Position numbers and translations under genes: made by a program | The notes under the pieces: model-generated | What the model saw: only the letters and a program-made list of their open reading frames with translations | Databases searched by the model: none | What the model was told of the DNA's origin: nothing | NCBI GenBank assembly: GCA_023393015.1 | Contig: JAEWMY010000042.1 | Span: 62,001 to 126,000, forward strand | DNA length: 64,000 nucleotides | Origin: Spirochaetota bacterium | GTDB taxonomy: Bacteria > Spirochaetota > Spirochaetia > Treponematales > Treponemataceae | Direction of reading: 5' to 3' | In this document: one piece after another, positions 1 through 8,284 of the stretch | Numbering within the stretch: position 1 is the first letter of the stretch | Layout: each line of letters opens with the position of its first letter

Positions 1-388
1 AATGGAGGTCGTCGGGATACGCCACGACGCAGGCGTCAGAGCCGATCCAGGGTCGCGCCGCCAGCAGGGCGTGACCCGTGCCGAGCATCCGTTTTTGCCG
101 GATAAAGGCGATCGAGCAATCGGGCGGAACGAGCGAGGCGAGTTTGTCGACGCGACCCTCGCGCGCGAAAACGCCTTCGAGCTCGACCTCGCGGTCGAAG
201 TAGTCTTCCATGCATTTCTTGCGGCGCGAGGTCAGTATCACTATGTCTCGAACGCCCGCGGCGACGAATTCGTCGACGATGAACTGAATCGCGGGAACGG
301 TCACGAGCGGCAGCATTTCCTTGGGGACGGTCCTGGTAACCGGCAAAAAGCGGGTTCCGTATCCGGCGGCGACGATTATTCCTTTCAT
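1..388 (-). CDS. galU: UTP-glucose-1-phosphate uridylyltransferase, N-terminal part (runs off the window)
   Basis: This would make UDP-glucose from glucose-1-phosphate and UTP for sugar interconversion and envelope glycans in the cytoplasm. The 129 visible residues begin MKGIIVAAGYGTRF, followed by LPVTRTVPKEMLPLV, which is the nucleotide-binding signature of the GalU/RfbA nucleotidyltransferase fold with the PKEMLP wording typical of GalU. RQKRMLGTGHALLAA further in fits the uridine-binding strand. The start is the ATG at 388. It lies 6 bases after a TACACT -10 box, so it may be read from a leaderless mRNA. It diverges from the GGDEF/EAL gene. A glucose-1-phosphate thymidylyltransferase is a less likely alternative. 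The C-terminus is outside the window. Confidence 0.85.
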   Translation of the reverse strand, partial: MKGIIVAAGYGTRFLPVTRTVPKEMLPLVTVPAIQFIVDEFVAAGVRDIVILTSRRKKCMEDYFDREVELEGVFAREGRVDKLASLVPPDCSIAFIRQKRMLGTGHALLAARPWIGSDACVVAYPDDLH

Positions 389-394
389 TCCCCG

Positions 395-423
395 AGTGTA
401 TCATCGCCGCCCCGACGGGGCAA
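395..423 (-). promoter_or_regulatory. galU promoter, leaderless type
   Basis: On the minus strand TTGCCC (423-418) is followed after 17 bases by TACACT (400-395). The galU ATG follows 6 bases later, so transcription should start at or next to the start codon. Confidence 0.55.
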
Positions 424-447
424 GGGAGACGAAGGGCCGCTTTTTCC

Positions 448-476
448 TTGACCCGGGACGGGAATCAAACGAGAAT
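448..476 (+). promoter_or_regulatory. Promoter for the GGDEF/EAL gene
   Basis: TTGACC (448-453), a 17-base spacer and GAGAAT (471-476) lie 11 bases before the ATG at 488. The -10 match is modest. The leader would be only about 4 to 5 bases. Confidence 0.4.
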
Positions 477-487
477 TAAGTATCGTC

Positions 488-3334
488 ATGAAAAAAAACG
501 CGCGCGGACGGGTAACAGCCTTGATCCTCCCGGTACTAGCCCTTTTATGCGCGCTTCTTCCCGCGCGGGCGGACTCCGCGCGCGTACCCACCGTCCTCGT
601 ACTGCACTCCTACAACGTCGAGTACGCCTGGACGCGCGACATCCACGAGGGTATCCTCCGGAGAATCAACTCCATGGACGGCCCCCACCTCGTGTACACC
701 GAGTTCATGGACTGGAAACGCTTTCCGGACGAAGCCCTCGTCGCCCGCGGCCTTTCGCTGATCGCGTACAAGTACCGCGGACGGCCCGTCGACGCGATAG
801 TGGTCAGCGACGACAAGGCCCTCGAGACGGTCGTCAGGAACCGGAACGAACTGTTCCCCGGCGTACCCGTCGTCTTTACCGGGGTATACCGCGAGTCGCT
901 TCCCGCGCTTGTCGGCGGCGAGCGGGGCATTACCGGGGTTTTCGAGGACCAGGACGTCGGGACGACGATCCGGTACGCCTTCGGCCTCCAGCCGAACGCG
1001 CGCGCGGCATACGTCGTCAGCGACGGGGACGAATCGGGTCGGGCGGTCGAGGCGCGACTCGCCGCGGCCATATCCGCGATCGCCCCGACGATCCCCGTGC
1101 GGTCCCTGAGCGACCTTCCGATCGCCGCGATCGAGGAGAAGGTCCGCGCCTTTACCGTCGGGGACCTCCTCTTCGTCGGGAGTTACTCGAGAGACACCGA
1201 GGGAGCGACTTTTACCGGGGAAACCCTCATCGGCCGGGTCGCGAACGCGGCGAAAACCCCGGTGTACGTGCTGAACACACATCACCTCGGGACCGGCGCG
1301 CTCGGGGGAAACCTCCTGAGCCCGTACCTTCTCGGCACGGCGGCCGGCGACATCGCGGTCCGGATACTCTCGGGAGAATCCGCCGACTCGATCGCGCCTC
1401 ACGCTACGGGAACGCACACGCCCCTTTTCGACTGGCGGGTCGCGTCGCGGTTCGGCCTGACCGAATTCCCGCGGGGCGCCGTCTTCGTCAACCGCGAGGA
1501 ATCCGCCCTGGTCAGGTACCGAAGGGAGATAACCGCCGTCGCGGTCGCCTTTCTCCTGCTCGTCGCCCTGGCGGGCAGACTCGCGCGCAACGCGCACAAA
1601 ACGGAAAAACTCGCCCGCGACCTGATCGCGCGAAACGACGAACTCGTCAGCGTGAAGGCGCATCTCGAGAAAAGCGAGGAGCGGTTCAGGCTTTCCGCGA
1701 CGGGTTCGAACGACGCGCTCTGGGACTGGAACGCCGCGACGAAGGAAACCTACCTTTCGGAGCGATGGTTCGAGATGACCGGCTACGAGCGCGACCGGTA
1801 CGACAGGAACGATTTTTCATCCCTTATCCATCCCGACGACCGCGAACGTTTCGAGCATTCGGCCCGGCTCCATACCGCCGGCGCCACGCCGCAGCTGAAC
1901 GAGGAGATCCGGATCAAATGCGCGAACGGATCGTGGAAGTGGCTGCTCATACGCGGGCGCGCCCTGCTCGGTCCGGAAGGTTCGCTCTCTCGATTCGCCG
2001 GATCCGTCACCGACATCGATTCCCGGAAGCAGGAGCGCGCGGAGATCGAAAACCTCGCGTACTACGACCAGCTCACCTCCCTTCCGAACCGGGCCAAGGC
2101 GAAGGCCATCGCCGAGTCGGCGATGGCGGACACTCCCGTCGACCGGGTTTGCGCGCTCCTGCTCGTCGACATCGACGACTTCAAGCTCGTCAACGACACC
2201 TACGGCCACCGCGTCGGCGACAAGGTGCTCATGACCGTCGCGAACGTGCTGTCCACGCTCACCAACGAGACGATCGAGATAGCGCGCGTGAGCGGCGACG
2301 AATTCGTCGTTATCGCCTCCCGAACGACGGCCCTCGCGGCCGACCGCCTCGGCGGGCTCGTCGTCAAGCTCGTGTCGCGCAAGGTGGAGATAGACGGACG
2401 TTTTCATTACCCCTCCGTCAGCGTCGGCGTGGCCCTGTGGCCCGATCACGGCGCGGGTTTCGACGACATCCTCGGAAAGGCGGACGCGGCCCTCCACCGC
2501 GCCAAGTCGATGGGCAAGGGACGACACCTCGTGTTCAACGAGGACATCCAGCGTTCCCTCGTGAGCCGCACTACGCTCGAGGCGGGCCTCAGGACCGCCT
2601 TCGACAACAAGGAATTCTTCGTGGCGTATCAGCCGCAGATCGACATCGGAACTGGCGCCATATCCGGTTTCGAGGCGCTCGCGCGGTGGACGAACGACGC
2701 GCAGGGGGACGTGAGTCCCGCGCGGTTCATCCCGATCGCCGAGGCGACGGGGCAGATAGACCGCATCGGCATGTTCGTCTTCCGCTCGGCGATCGGGTTC
2801 GTCAAGCGAGCCGAGCCCCTCGGCTACGCGGACTTCAGCGTCTCGGTCAACATCTCCGTGCGACAGCTCGCTGACCCGGGGTTCTCCCAGCGACTGATCC
2901 GTCTCGTCCGCGAGGAAGGCGTCGACCCCGCGCGCTTCGCCCTCGAGATCACCGAGTCGATCGTGATCGACGGCGTCGAGGAGGCCGCGGACCGCCTGGC
3001 GAAACTCAGGGACGCGGGATTCTCGATCGCCCTCGACGACTTCGGCAAGGGGTATTCGTCGCTCGCGTATCTCAAGGCGCTTCCCATAGACTGCGTCAAG
3101 ATCGACAAGGCCTTTATCGACGACATCCTGACGGAACGGAAGACCCGCGTGCTCGCGCGGAACATCGTCCAGCTTTCGCACCAGCTCGGCTTCACGGTAG
3201 TCGCCGAGGGCGTCGAGTCCGAAGAGCAGCTCGAGTACCTGAGGGAATGCGAGTGTGACCGTTTTCAGGGATACCTGTTCAGCAAACCGACGAACGAGGG
3301 AGACGCGATCCGGCACCTGCGTTCGGGTCGCTGA
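488..3334 (+). CDS. Membrane c-di-GMP signalling protein: periplasmic ABC_sub_bind-like sensor, PAS, GGDEF, EAL
   Basis: The 948-residue protein has a signal sequence (1-28) and a periplasmic domain of about 300 residues starting PTVLVLHSYNVEYAW, typical of the ABC_sub_bind family. A membrane helix at about 347-364, a PAS domain (about 396-520), a GGDEF domain (about 525-690) and an EAL domain (about 705-945) follow. The cyclase signature is SGDEF (602-606) instead of GGDEF, and no RxxD inhibitory site precedes it. The EAL domain keeps FEALARW near 727, ITES, DDFGKGYSSL, VKIDKAF, AEGVE and FQGYLFSKP, so c-di-GMP hydrolysis is the better supported activity. SGDEF cyclases can still be active, so a bifunctional enzyme is possible. 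The ligand is unknown. It stands alone between galU and mnmE. Confidence 0.85.
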   Translation: MKKNARGRVTALILPVLALLCALLPARADSARVPTVLVLHSYNVEYAWTRDIHEGILRRINSMDGPHLVYTEFMDWKRFPDEALVARGLSLIAYKYRGRPVDAIVVSDDKALETVVRNRNELFPGVPVVFTGVYRESLPALVGGERGITGVFEDQDVGTTIRYAFGLQPNARAAYVVSDGDESGRAVEARLAAAISAIAPTIPVRSLSDLPIAAIEEKVRAFTVGDLLFVGSYSRDTEGATFTGETLIGRVANAAKTPVYVLNTHHLGTGALGGNLLSPYLLGTAAGDIAVRILSGESADSIAPHATGTHTPLFDWRVASRFGLTEFPRGAVFVNREESALVRYRREITAVAVAFLLLVALAGRLARNAHKTEKLARDLIARNDELVSVKAHLEKSEERFRLSATGSNDALWDWNAATKETYLSERWFEMTGYERDRYDRNDFSSLIHPDDRERFEHSARLHTAGATPQLNEEIRIKCANGSWKWLLIRGRALLGPEGSLSRFAGSVTDIDSRKQERAEIENLAYYDQLTSLPNRAKAKAIAESAMADTPVDRVCALLLVDIDDFKLVNDTYGHRVGDKVLMTVANVLSTLTNETIEIARVSGDEFVVIASRTTALAADRLGGLVVKLVSRKVEIDGRFHYPSVSVGVALWPDHGAGFDDILGKADAALHRAKSMGKGRHLVFNEDIQRSLVSRTTLEAGLRTAFDNKEFFVAYQPQIDIGTGAISGFEALARWTNDAQGDVSPARFIPIAEATGQIDRIGMFVFRSAIGFVKRAEPLGYADFSVSVNISVRQLADPGFSQRLIRLVREEGVDPARFALEITESIVIDGVEEAADRLAKLRDAGFSIALDDFGKGYSSLAYLKALPIDCVKIDKAFIDDILTERKTRVLARNIVQLSHQLGFTVVAEGVESEEQLEYLRECECDRFQGYLFSKPTNEGDAIRHLRSGR

Positions 3335-3367
3335 CTTCAGCGTCTCGCGCGGCGTCCCGTTTTCGGC

Positions 3368-3373
3368 TATACT
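3368..3373 (+). promoter_or_regulatory. -10 box of mnmE, leaderless type
   Basis: TATACT ends 8 bases before the mnmE ATG at 3382. No clear -35 hexamer is seen at the 17-base position (TCGCGC), and no Shine-Dalgarno lies between box and start. Confidence 0.45.
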
Positions 3374-3381
3374 GAGCCACC

Positions 3382-4752
3382 ATGAAACCATCCGAATACG
3401 ACCTTAACGAGCCGATCGCGGCGATCGCGACGGCCCTCGCGCCGGCCGCCCTCGCCGTCGTGCGCGTTTCGGGCGCCGATTCCCTCGCGTTGCTTTCGAC
3501 GCGGTTTTCCAGACCCGCCGCCCTTTCCGGCGCGGCCGGCAACACCCTCGTGCACGGATGGCTCCTCGACGCGAACGGCGGCAGGATCGACGAGGTCATG
3601 GTCGCCTGCTACCGCGCGCCGAAAAGTTTCACCGGCGAGGAATCGGCCGAGATCGTCTGCCACGGCGGAGTCGCGGTCGCGCTCGCCTGCTACCGCGAAG
3701 TGCTCGGCGCGGGGTTTCGCCCGGCGGAACGCGGCGAGTTCACGTTGCGCGCCTTCGCCCACGGCAAGGCGGACCTCACCCGGTCCGAGGCGGTGCGCGA
3801 GATAATCGACTCGCGCACCGACGCCGCTCGCTCCGCCGCCGCGGGCCGGCTCGCCGGTTCCCTCGCGGGCGAACTCGACTCCATCCGCTCCCTCGTCGTC
3901 CGGGCGCTCGCCGCCATCGGCGTCGAGATCGAGTACCCCGAGGACGAGGAAACCGTGAAGGGCTCGTTCGACGCGGCGCCGATAGACGAAGCCGTCCGGC
4001 GCCTCGCCTCGCTCGAATCCGCGTGGGCCGCGGACCGTCTCGTGCGAGAGGGTGCGACCGTCGTGCTCGCAGGAAAGACGAACGCCGGAAAGTCGAGCCT
4101 GTTCAACGCGATACTGAAATCCGACCGCGCGATCGTCTCGAGCGCACACGGCACGACCCGCGACTGGCTCGAGGCGGAGGTCGATTTCGGCGGCATCCCC
4201 GTAAGACTCTTCGATACGGCGGGAATACGCGAAACGGACGACGACATCGAGGCGGAGGGCGTGGCGCGCTCCCGCGCCCTCGCGCGCGGCGCCGACGCCG
4301 TCCTCTATCTCGTCGACGCGACACGGGGCCCCGACGGCGAGGACGAGGCCTTCATGGCCTCGGCGCGCGAAAAGACGGCGGTGATACCCGTGTGGAACAA
4401 GGCGGACAAGGTCGGAGTCGCGACGGGAATTCCCGCCGACGCGATCAGGGCGAGCGCGAAGACGGGAGAGGGAATCGCCGATATCGTGCGCGCCGTCGGC
4501 TCCGCTCTCTCGCGCGACGCCGCCCCGCGCGCCGACGGTCCGGCTCCGGGAAGCGAGCGGCAACGCGCCGCCATATCGCTCGCGCGCGCGTCCCTCGAAC
4601 ACGCCCTCGCGGCGGAGAAGGCCGGGTTCCCCCTCGACGCGGTAACCCAGGACCTGGAAGACGCCCTCTCGTCGATCGGGGAAATCACCGGCGAGACGAC
4701 CGGCAACGACGTGCTCGACGCCGTCTTCTCGTCGTTTTGCGTGGGGAAGTGA
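3382..4752 (+). CDS. mnmE: tRNA modification GTPase MnmE (TrmE)
   Basis: MnmE works with MnmG to place the aminomethyl-type group on U34 of certain tRNAs. The 456-residue length is normal. The N-terminal folate-binding domain (1-120) begins with an NEPIAAIATA segment, and the helical domain is interrupted by the G domain. That domain has P-loop GKTNAGKSS at 231-239, DTAG and NKAD. The protein ends FCVGK, the diagnostic C-terminal FC(I/V)GK box carrying the catalytic Cys. The start ATG at 3382 follows a TATACT box by 8 bases. The nearest downstream gene, 15 bases away, is on the opposite strand, so mnmE appears monocistronic. Confidence 0.97.
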   Translation: MKPSEYDLNEPIAAIATALAPAALAVVRVSGADSLALLSTRFSRPAALSGAAGNTLVHGWLLDANGGRIDEVMVACYRAPKSFTGEESAEIVCHGGVAVALACYREVLGAGFRPAERGEFTLRAFAHGKADLTRSEAVREIIDSRTDAARSAAAGRLAGSLAGELDSIRSLVVRALAAIGVEIEYPEDEETVKGSFDAAPIDEAVRRLASLESAWAADRLVREGATVVLAGKTNAGKSSLFNAILKSDRAIVSSAHGTTRDWLEAEVDFGGIPVRLFDTAGIRETDDDIEAEGVARSRALARGADAVLYLVDATRGPDGEDEAFMASAREKTAVIPVWNKADKVGVATGIPADAIRASAKTGEGIADIVRAVGSALSRDAAPRADGPAPGSERQRAAISLARASLEHALAAEKAGFPLDAVTQDLEDALSSIGEITGETTGNDVLDAVFSSFCVGK

Positions 4753-4767
4753 CGTACCGCCGGGCGG

Positions 4768-5490
4768 CTACGGAAGGAAACCGAGTATCTCCGGCGCGAG
4801 CGCCGGGACCCACGTCGTAAGCGAACGCGAGCGGGACACGACGCCGCGACCGGTGATTACGCGCGACGCGAGCCAGGGAACGATCCGCTCGTCGGGTACC
4901 GACGGGCCGCGGCTCACGAGAAGGCAGGAAAGATCGCGCGAGCCCCGCGCGACGATCCATCGGGCGGTTTCCTCCGCGAGACGCGAGAAGGCGGCCTCGG
5001 CGAGGGATACGGCGAGTGCGGCGCTCGCGGGTTCGACCGCCGTCCCGGCGTGGCCCGGGATCGCGGAAACCGCGCGGCGCGTCCGCACGAACGCGAGCCG
5101 CCCGCGCCCGCGACGCTCGAAGGCCGCGCAGAGCTCGCGCGCGAGGTGAACGTACCCGGTCACGAGGGAATCGACGATAACCGACGGACTCTCGGCGGCC
5201 GACAGCGGGGCCGACAGGGCGGTCGCGTCGAAGACGACCACGGCGGCGTCGGGTCCGGACAGACGGGTGGAGACGTCCAGCAGGGCGGTTCTGGCCGAAA
5301 GGGGCGAGGACCTTTTCCATTTCGGCTCGATGAGGCAACCCCCGCAGGATCGATCGGGCTCACGCGCAGGCGCGACGCCCGAATCGCCGGGCGAAAGAAG
5401 GGCGACCGAGGCGCCGGTCGCGCGGAACGACGCGGCCAGCGAGACCGCGCACGGGATGGACGCATCGGAAACGAGGACACTCAGGCTCAT
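4768..5490 (-). CDS. Degenerate short-chain dehydrogenase-like protein, function unknown
   Basis: A 240-residue protein I cannot assign firmly. The N-terminus SLSVLVSDASIPCAVSLAAS resembles the first strand and helix of a Rossmann SDR but lacks the TGxxxGxG cofactor loop. Further on, a stretch with LVTGYVHLARELCAAF and then RRGRGRLAFV resembles the helix 4-5 region of SDR proteins (typically NxxGxFxxxR...GRGRIV). No Ser-Tyr-x-x-x-Lys catalytic set is visible. A CGGC pair sits near residue 49. It is convergent with mnmE and has its own TATACT box 6 bases before the ATG. An NAD(P)-independent pseudoenzyme is my best guess. Confidence 0.45.
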   Translation of the reverse strand: MSLSVLVSDASIPCAVSLAASFRATGASVALLSPGDSGVAPAREPDRSCGGCLIEPKWKRSSPLSARTALLDVSTRLSGPDAAVVVFDATALSAPLSAAESPSVIVDSLVTGYVHLARELCAAFERRGRGRLAFVRTRRAVSAIPGHAGTAVEPASAALAVSLAEAAFSRLAEETARWIVARGSRDLSCLLVSRGPSVPDERIVPWLASRVITGRGVVSRSRSLTTWVPALAPEILGFLP

Positions 5491-5496
5491 AGCCGC

Positions 5497-5525
5497 AGTA
5501 TACCGGCCGGAGCGTTACGGGACAA
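5497..5525 (-). promoter_or_regulatory. Promoter of the SDR-like gene, leaderless type
   Basis: Minus-strand TTGTCC (5525-5520), 17-base spacer, TATACT (5502-5497), then 6 bases to the ATG at 5490. The -35 match is weak, the -10 strong. Confidence 0.45.
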
Positions 5526-5561
5526 GCGTGCCGGAAGCGTCACGAAACACGCGTGACGCCG

Positions 5562-8234
5562 TCAGAGGACCAGCATGGCCGAAAGGCACGTCACGAGCTC
5601 TTCCCTCGTGTACGGTTTCGGCAACACACCCCGAAACCCGTATTCCTTCCATTTAGAAAGCGCGGGGTCGTCCGAGTAACCGGAGGACACGAGAAGCACG
5701 GCGTCAGGATCGATCGAGAGTATTTCTTCCGCGCACCTCGTCCCGTTCATGCCGTTCGGGACGATGAGGTCGAGAATGCAGAAATCGAAGGGATCCGCGC
5801 GCTCGAACGATTCGCGATACAGCGAGACAGCGGTCGCGCCCTCGCACGCCGAAACGACCGAAAAGCCCAACGAGCAAAGCAGTCCCTCCGCGATATCGCG
5901 AACCGCGCCGTCGTCGTCCATCAGCAAGACACGCTTTGAACGCGTAGCGGGTTCGATCCCCGCGGTCATCGGCCGATCCGCCGGCACTGTCGTCCGCTCG
6001 GCGGACTCCGACCCGGACGTCGGCCGCTCCGCCGGCCCCGAAGACTGATCTCCAGCCGGCCACGTCGTCCGCTCGTCGGATTTCGGTTCGCCCGCCGGCC
6101 CGGTTTCGTGGTCGGCGGGAAGGTACACCGTAAAGACGGCGCCCCCGTCCGAGCCCGAGCCGACGCTGACGGCGCCGCCGTGGTTTTGCACGGTCGAGAA
6201 CACGATGGACAGGCCCAAACCGGTTCCCTTCTTTTTCGTCGTGAAAAAGGGATCGAATATCTTTTTCTTGATCGACTCGGGGATTCCCTTCCCCTGATCC
6301 TGTATCCTGATCTCCACGTACGGACGCGGCTTGATGCGCGTCGATTCGGGGCCGAGCGGGCGCTGGGTCTCCGCCACGTTCGTGAAATCGACGTTCACCG
6401 CGCGGACGGAAACGATCCCGCTTCCGTTCATTGCGTCGACGCCGTTCCGCACGAGGTTGTTGACGACCTGCCCGACCTGAATGCGGTCGACCATGAGCGG
6501 CCAGAGGTCGGGAGGGAAATCGAAAAGACAAGCGACCGAGGTTTCGGCGCACGCGAGCATGGCCGCTTCCGTGACGAGGTCCCGCGTGTCGCACGAGGAA
6601 AGCACGGGCTGGCCGCCGCGCGAAAAGGCCAGAAGCTGCCCGGTCATCTCGCGGGCGCGGATGCAGGCGGTCTCCGCCTTTTCCACGGGAACGCGCGCCT
6701 GCGGGTCGACGATCTTCATCTTCGCGAGCCCGATATGCCCGAGTATCACCGCCAGGATGTTGTTGAAGTCGTGCGCGATACCGCCGGCGAGGATGCCGAC
6801 CGTCTCCATCTTCTGCTTCCGCAGGAGCGCCTCGCGGAGTTCCTCCGCCTGCGTCACGTCGGCGACCGACAGGAGAACCTGCCGCGTGCGGTTGAGGTCG
6901 AATGTCACGGCCGAAAGCCGCGCGAGGCGCGTCGTCTCGCGGTCGATCCGTATGGCCGCCGAGAACTCGGGAACCGTTCCCTCCGTTTGCAGTTTGTCCA
7001 GGAATATGCCGTAGGGCACCTCGCTCATCTCGAGTCCCGTTTCCTCGAGCGACTTGCCCACGAGGCTCGCCGAGTCCCGCGCGAAGATGTCCTCGGCGGC
7101 GGGATTCGCGTCGGTAATCAGCATCGACTCGAGGTCCACGATCAGGATTCCGGTCGGGTTGAAGATGAACATGCGAGAGAACTTGCTTTCGGAGAGCGCG
7201 AGGTCCCGCGCCGCGTATTCGCGGTCGGATATCTCCTTCATGAGCTGTCTCGTGATCCGCATGTCGCTCGCGGAAACGACGTACCCCGTCTTTTCGCCCG
7301 ACAGGTTCACGACGCACACGATCCTCATGTCGATGGGGATTTCCTCTCCGGCCTTCGTCGCTATCGACGCGTCGATCGAGGGAGTGCGCCGGGAGCTTTC
7401 CCGCCCCGTGTCTACCCACGCGTAATCCGCGAGCCACTCCCTCCGCCGCTCGGCGTCGAGGTTCTGGTGGACTATGAGGCGCTCGATCCAGTTGCCCGTG
7501 ACGTGCGTCGGCGAAAAGCCGGTTATCTGGTAGCCCCGGCGGTTCATCCTCATGATCCTGCCGTTCACGTCGAGGATTACGACGATGTCGAACACGTTGT
7601 CGACGATAAGCAGGTTCTCCCTGTCGGTCAGGCTTTGATAGATGCCGAGGTGGTTGACCGTGTAATGCATGGTCAGGTGCCACAGCGCGAATATCCAGTA
7701 GACGGCGGTCGTCGTTTGCGCGAACGCGACGCCCAGGGCGACGCCGTACGCGAAGAACACGAGCAGCATCCATTCGCCGTCGCGCCGCGCGCGGTCGTCG
7801 GTGGCGGAGCGCACCCATGACAGGAGAAAATCGACGGAATGGCGGATGACGAGGACGCTCCCGACGGACGCGAGCAGGATGACGCCGAGGGGGCGGGGCG
7901 CGAGGACCGAGGCGACGGCGAGCGGCGCGGGCAGGAAGTACGACAGCCAGAAACGGCGGGAACGATGGGTAGCCGTCATGTCCACGAGAAACGAAAGGTA
8001 AAGGAGCGCGGACATCCAGCAAAAAAAGGCGAACAGGGACAGCACGGGAAAGGACTCCGGCAGATACCCCCACCTCCAGGCTGAATAGGAGACGATCGAG
8101 GCGGCGACGGAAAAACCGAGCGCGGCGAGCCGGGCGTTCAGCTGCTTTCTTTCGCGGGGAAACAGGTTCAAGAGGGAGGTAACGACGAGAATGACAAGCG
8201 CGCTGGCCGTGTTGACGAGGTATGAAAGGCTCAC
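5562..8234 (-). CDS. Hybrid sensor histidine kinase: multi-helix membrane sensor, two PAS, HisKA, HATPase, receiver
   Basis: An 890-residue membrane kinase. The first about 210 residues hold about seven hydrophobic helices. Two PAS-like domains follow (about 205-330 and 345-460). The H-box GGIAHDFNNIL lies near residue 489, and the ATPase domain has FFTTKKKGTGLGLS. A C-terminal receiver runs from about 766 (LLMDDDG, ILDLIVPNG, SSG, KPYTREE). Between ATPase and receiver is a Pro/Thr/Ser-rich linker built from 25-residue imperfect repeats. The start is GTG at 8234 with a perfect AAGGAGG four bases upstream. It diverges from the symporter at 8285, so it may sense that substrate or the energy state. 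No separate response regulator or output domain is nearby. Confidence 0.88.
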   Translation of the reverse strand: MSLSYLVNTASALVILVVTSLLNLFPRERKQLNARLAALGFSVAASIVSYSAWRWGYLPESFPVLSLFAFFCWMSALLYLSFLVDMTATHRSRRFWLSYFLPAPLAVASVLAPRPLGVILLASVGSVLVIRHSVDFLLSWVRSATDDRARRDGEWMLLVFFAYGVALGVAFAQTTTAVYWIFALWHLTMHYTVNHLGIYQSLTDRENLLIVDNVFDIVVILDVNGRIMRMNRRGYQITGFSPTHVTGNWIERLIVHQNLDAERRREWLADYAWVDTGRESSRRTPSIDASIATKAGEEIPIDMRIVCVVNLSGEKTGYVVSASDMRITRQLMKEISDREYAARDLALSESKFSRMFIFNPTGILIVDLESMLITDANPAAEDIFARDSASLVGKSLEETGLEMSEVPYGIFLDKLQTEGTVPEFSAAIRIDRETTRLARLSAVTFDLNRTRQVLLSVADVTQAEELREALLRKQKMETVGILAGGIAHDFNNILAVILGHIGLAKMKIVDPQARVPVEKAETACIRAREMTGQLLAFSRGGQPVLSSCDTRDLVTEAAMLACAETSVACLFDFPPDLWPLMVDRIQVGQVVNNLVRNGVDAMNGSGIVSVRAVNVDFTNVAETQRPLGPESTRIKPRPYVEIRIQDQGKGIPESIKKKIFDPFFTTKKKGTGLGLSIVFSTVQNHGGAVSVGSGSDGGAVFTVYLPADHETGPAGEPKSDERTTWPAGDQSSGPAERPTSGSESAERTTVPADRPMTAGIEPATRSKRVLLMDDDGAVRDIAEGLLCSLGFSVVSACEGATAVSLYRESFERADPFDFCILDLIVPNGMNGTRCAEEILSIDPDAVLLVSSGYSDDPALSKWKEYGFRGVLPKPYTREELVTCLSAMLVL
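5989..6075. repeat. 75-bp imperfect tandem repeat in the kinase linker
   Basis: The 12-mer GTCGTCCGCTCG occurs at 5989-6000 and 6064-6075, with degenerate similarity between. The repeats encode ERTT-x-PA units 25 residues apart in the linker between ATPase and receiver domains. Confidence 0.5.
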
Positions 8235-8249
8235 CGGACCTCCTTATGA

Positions 8250-8278
8250 TTGACGGGAACCGGACCATCCGGTATCCT
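8250..8278 (+). promoter_or_regulatory. Promoter of the symporter gene, leaderless type
   Basis: TTGACG (8250-8255), 17-base spacer, TATCCT (8273-8278), then 6 bases to the ATG at 8285. No Shine-Dalgarno is present. The divergent kinase start lies only 50 bases away. Confidence 0.6.
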
Positions 8279-8284
8279 CATTCC

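Noticed and set aside
448..8268. Very long alternative-frame open frames such as 448-2874 (+), 1817-3391 (-) and 5704-8268 (-)
   Set aside because: They are Arg/Pro/Gly-rich shadows caused by the high GC content and lie wholly within genes with clear domains in other frames.
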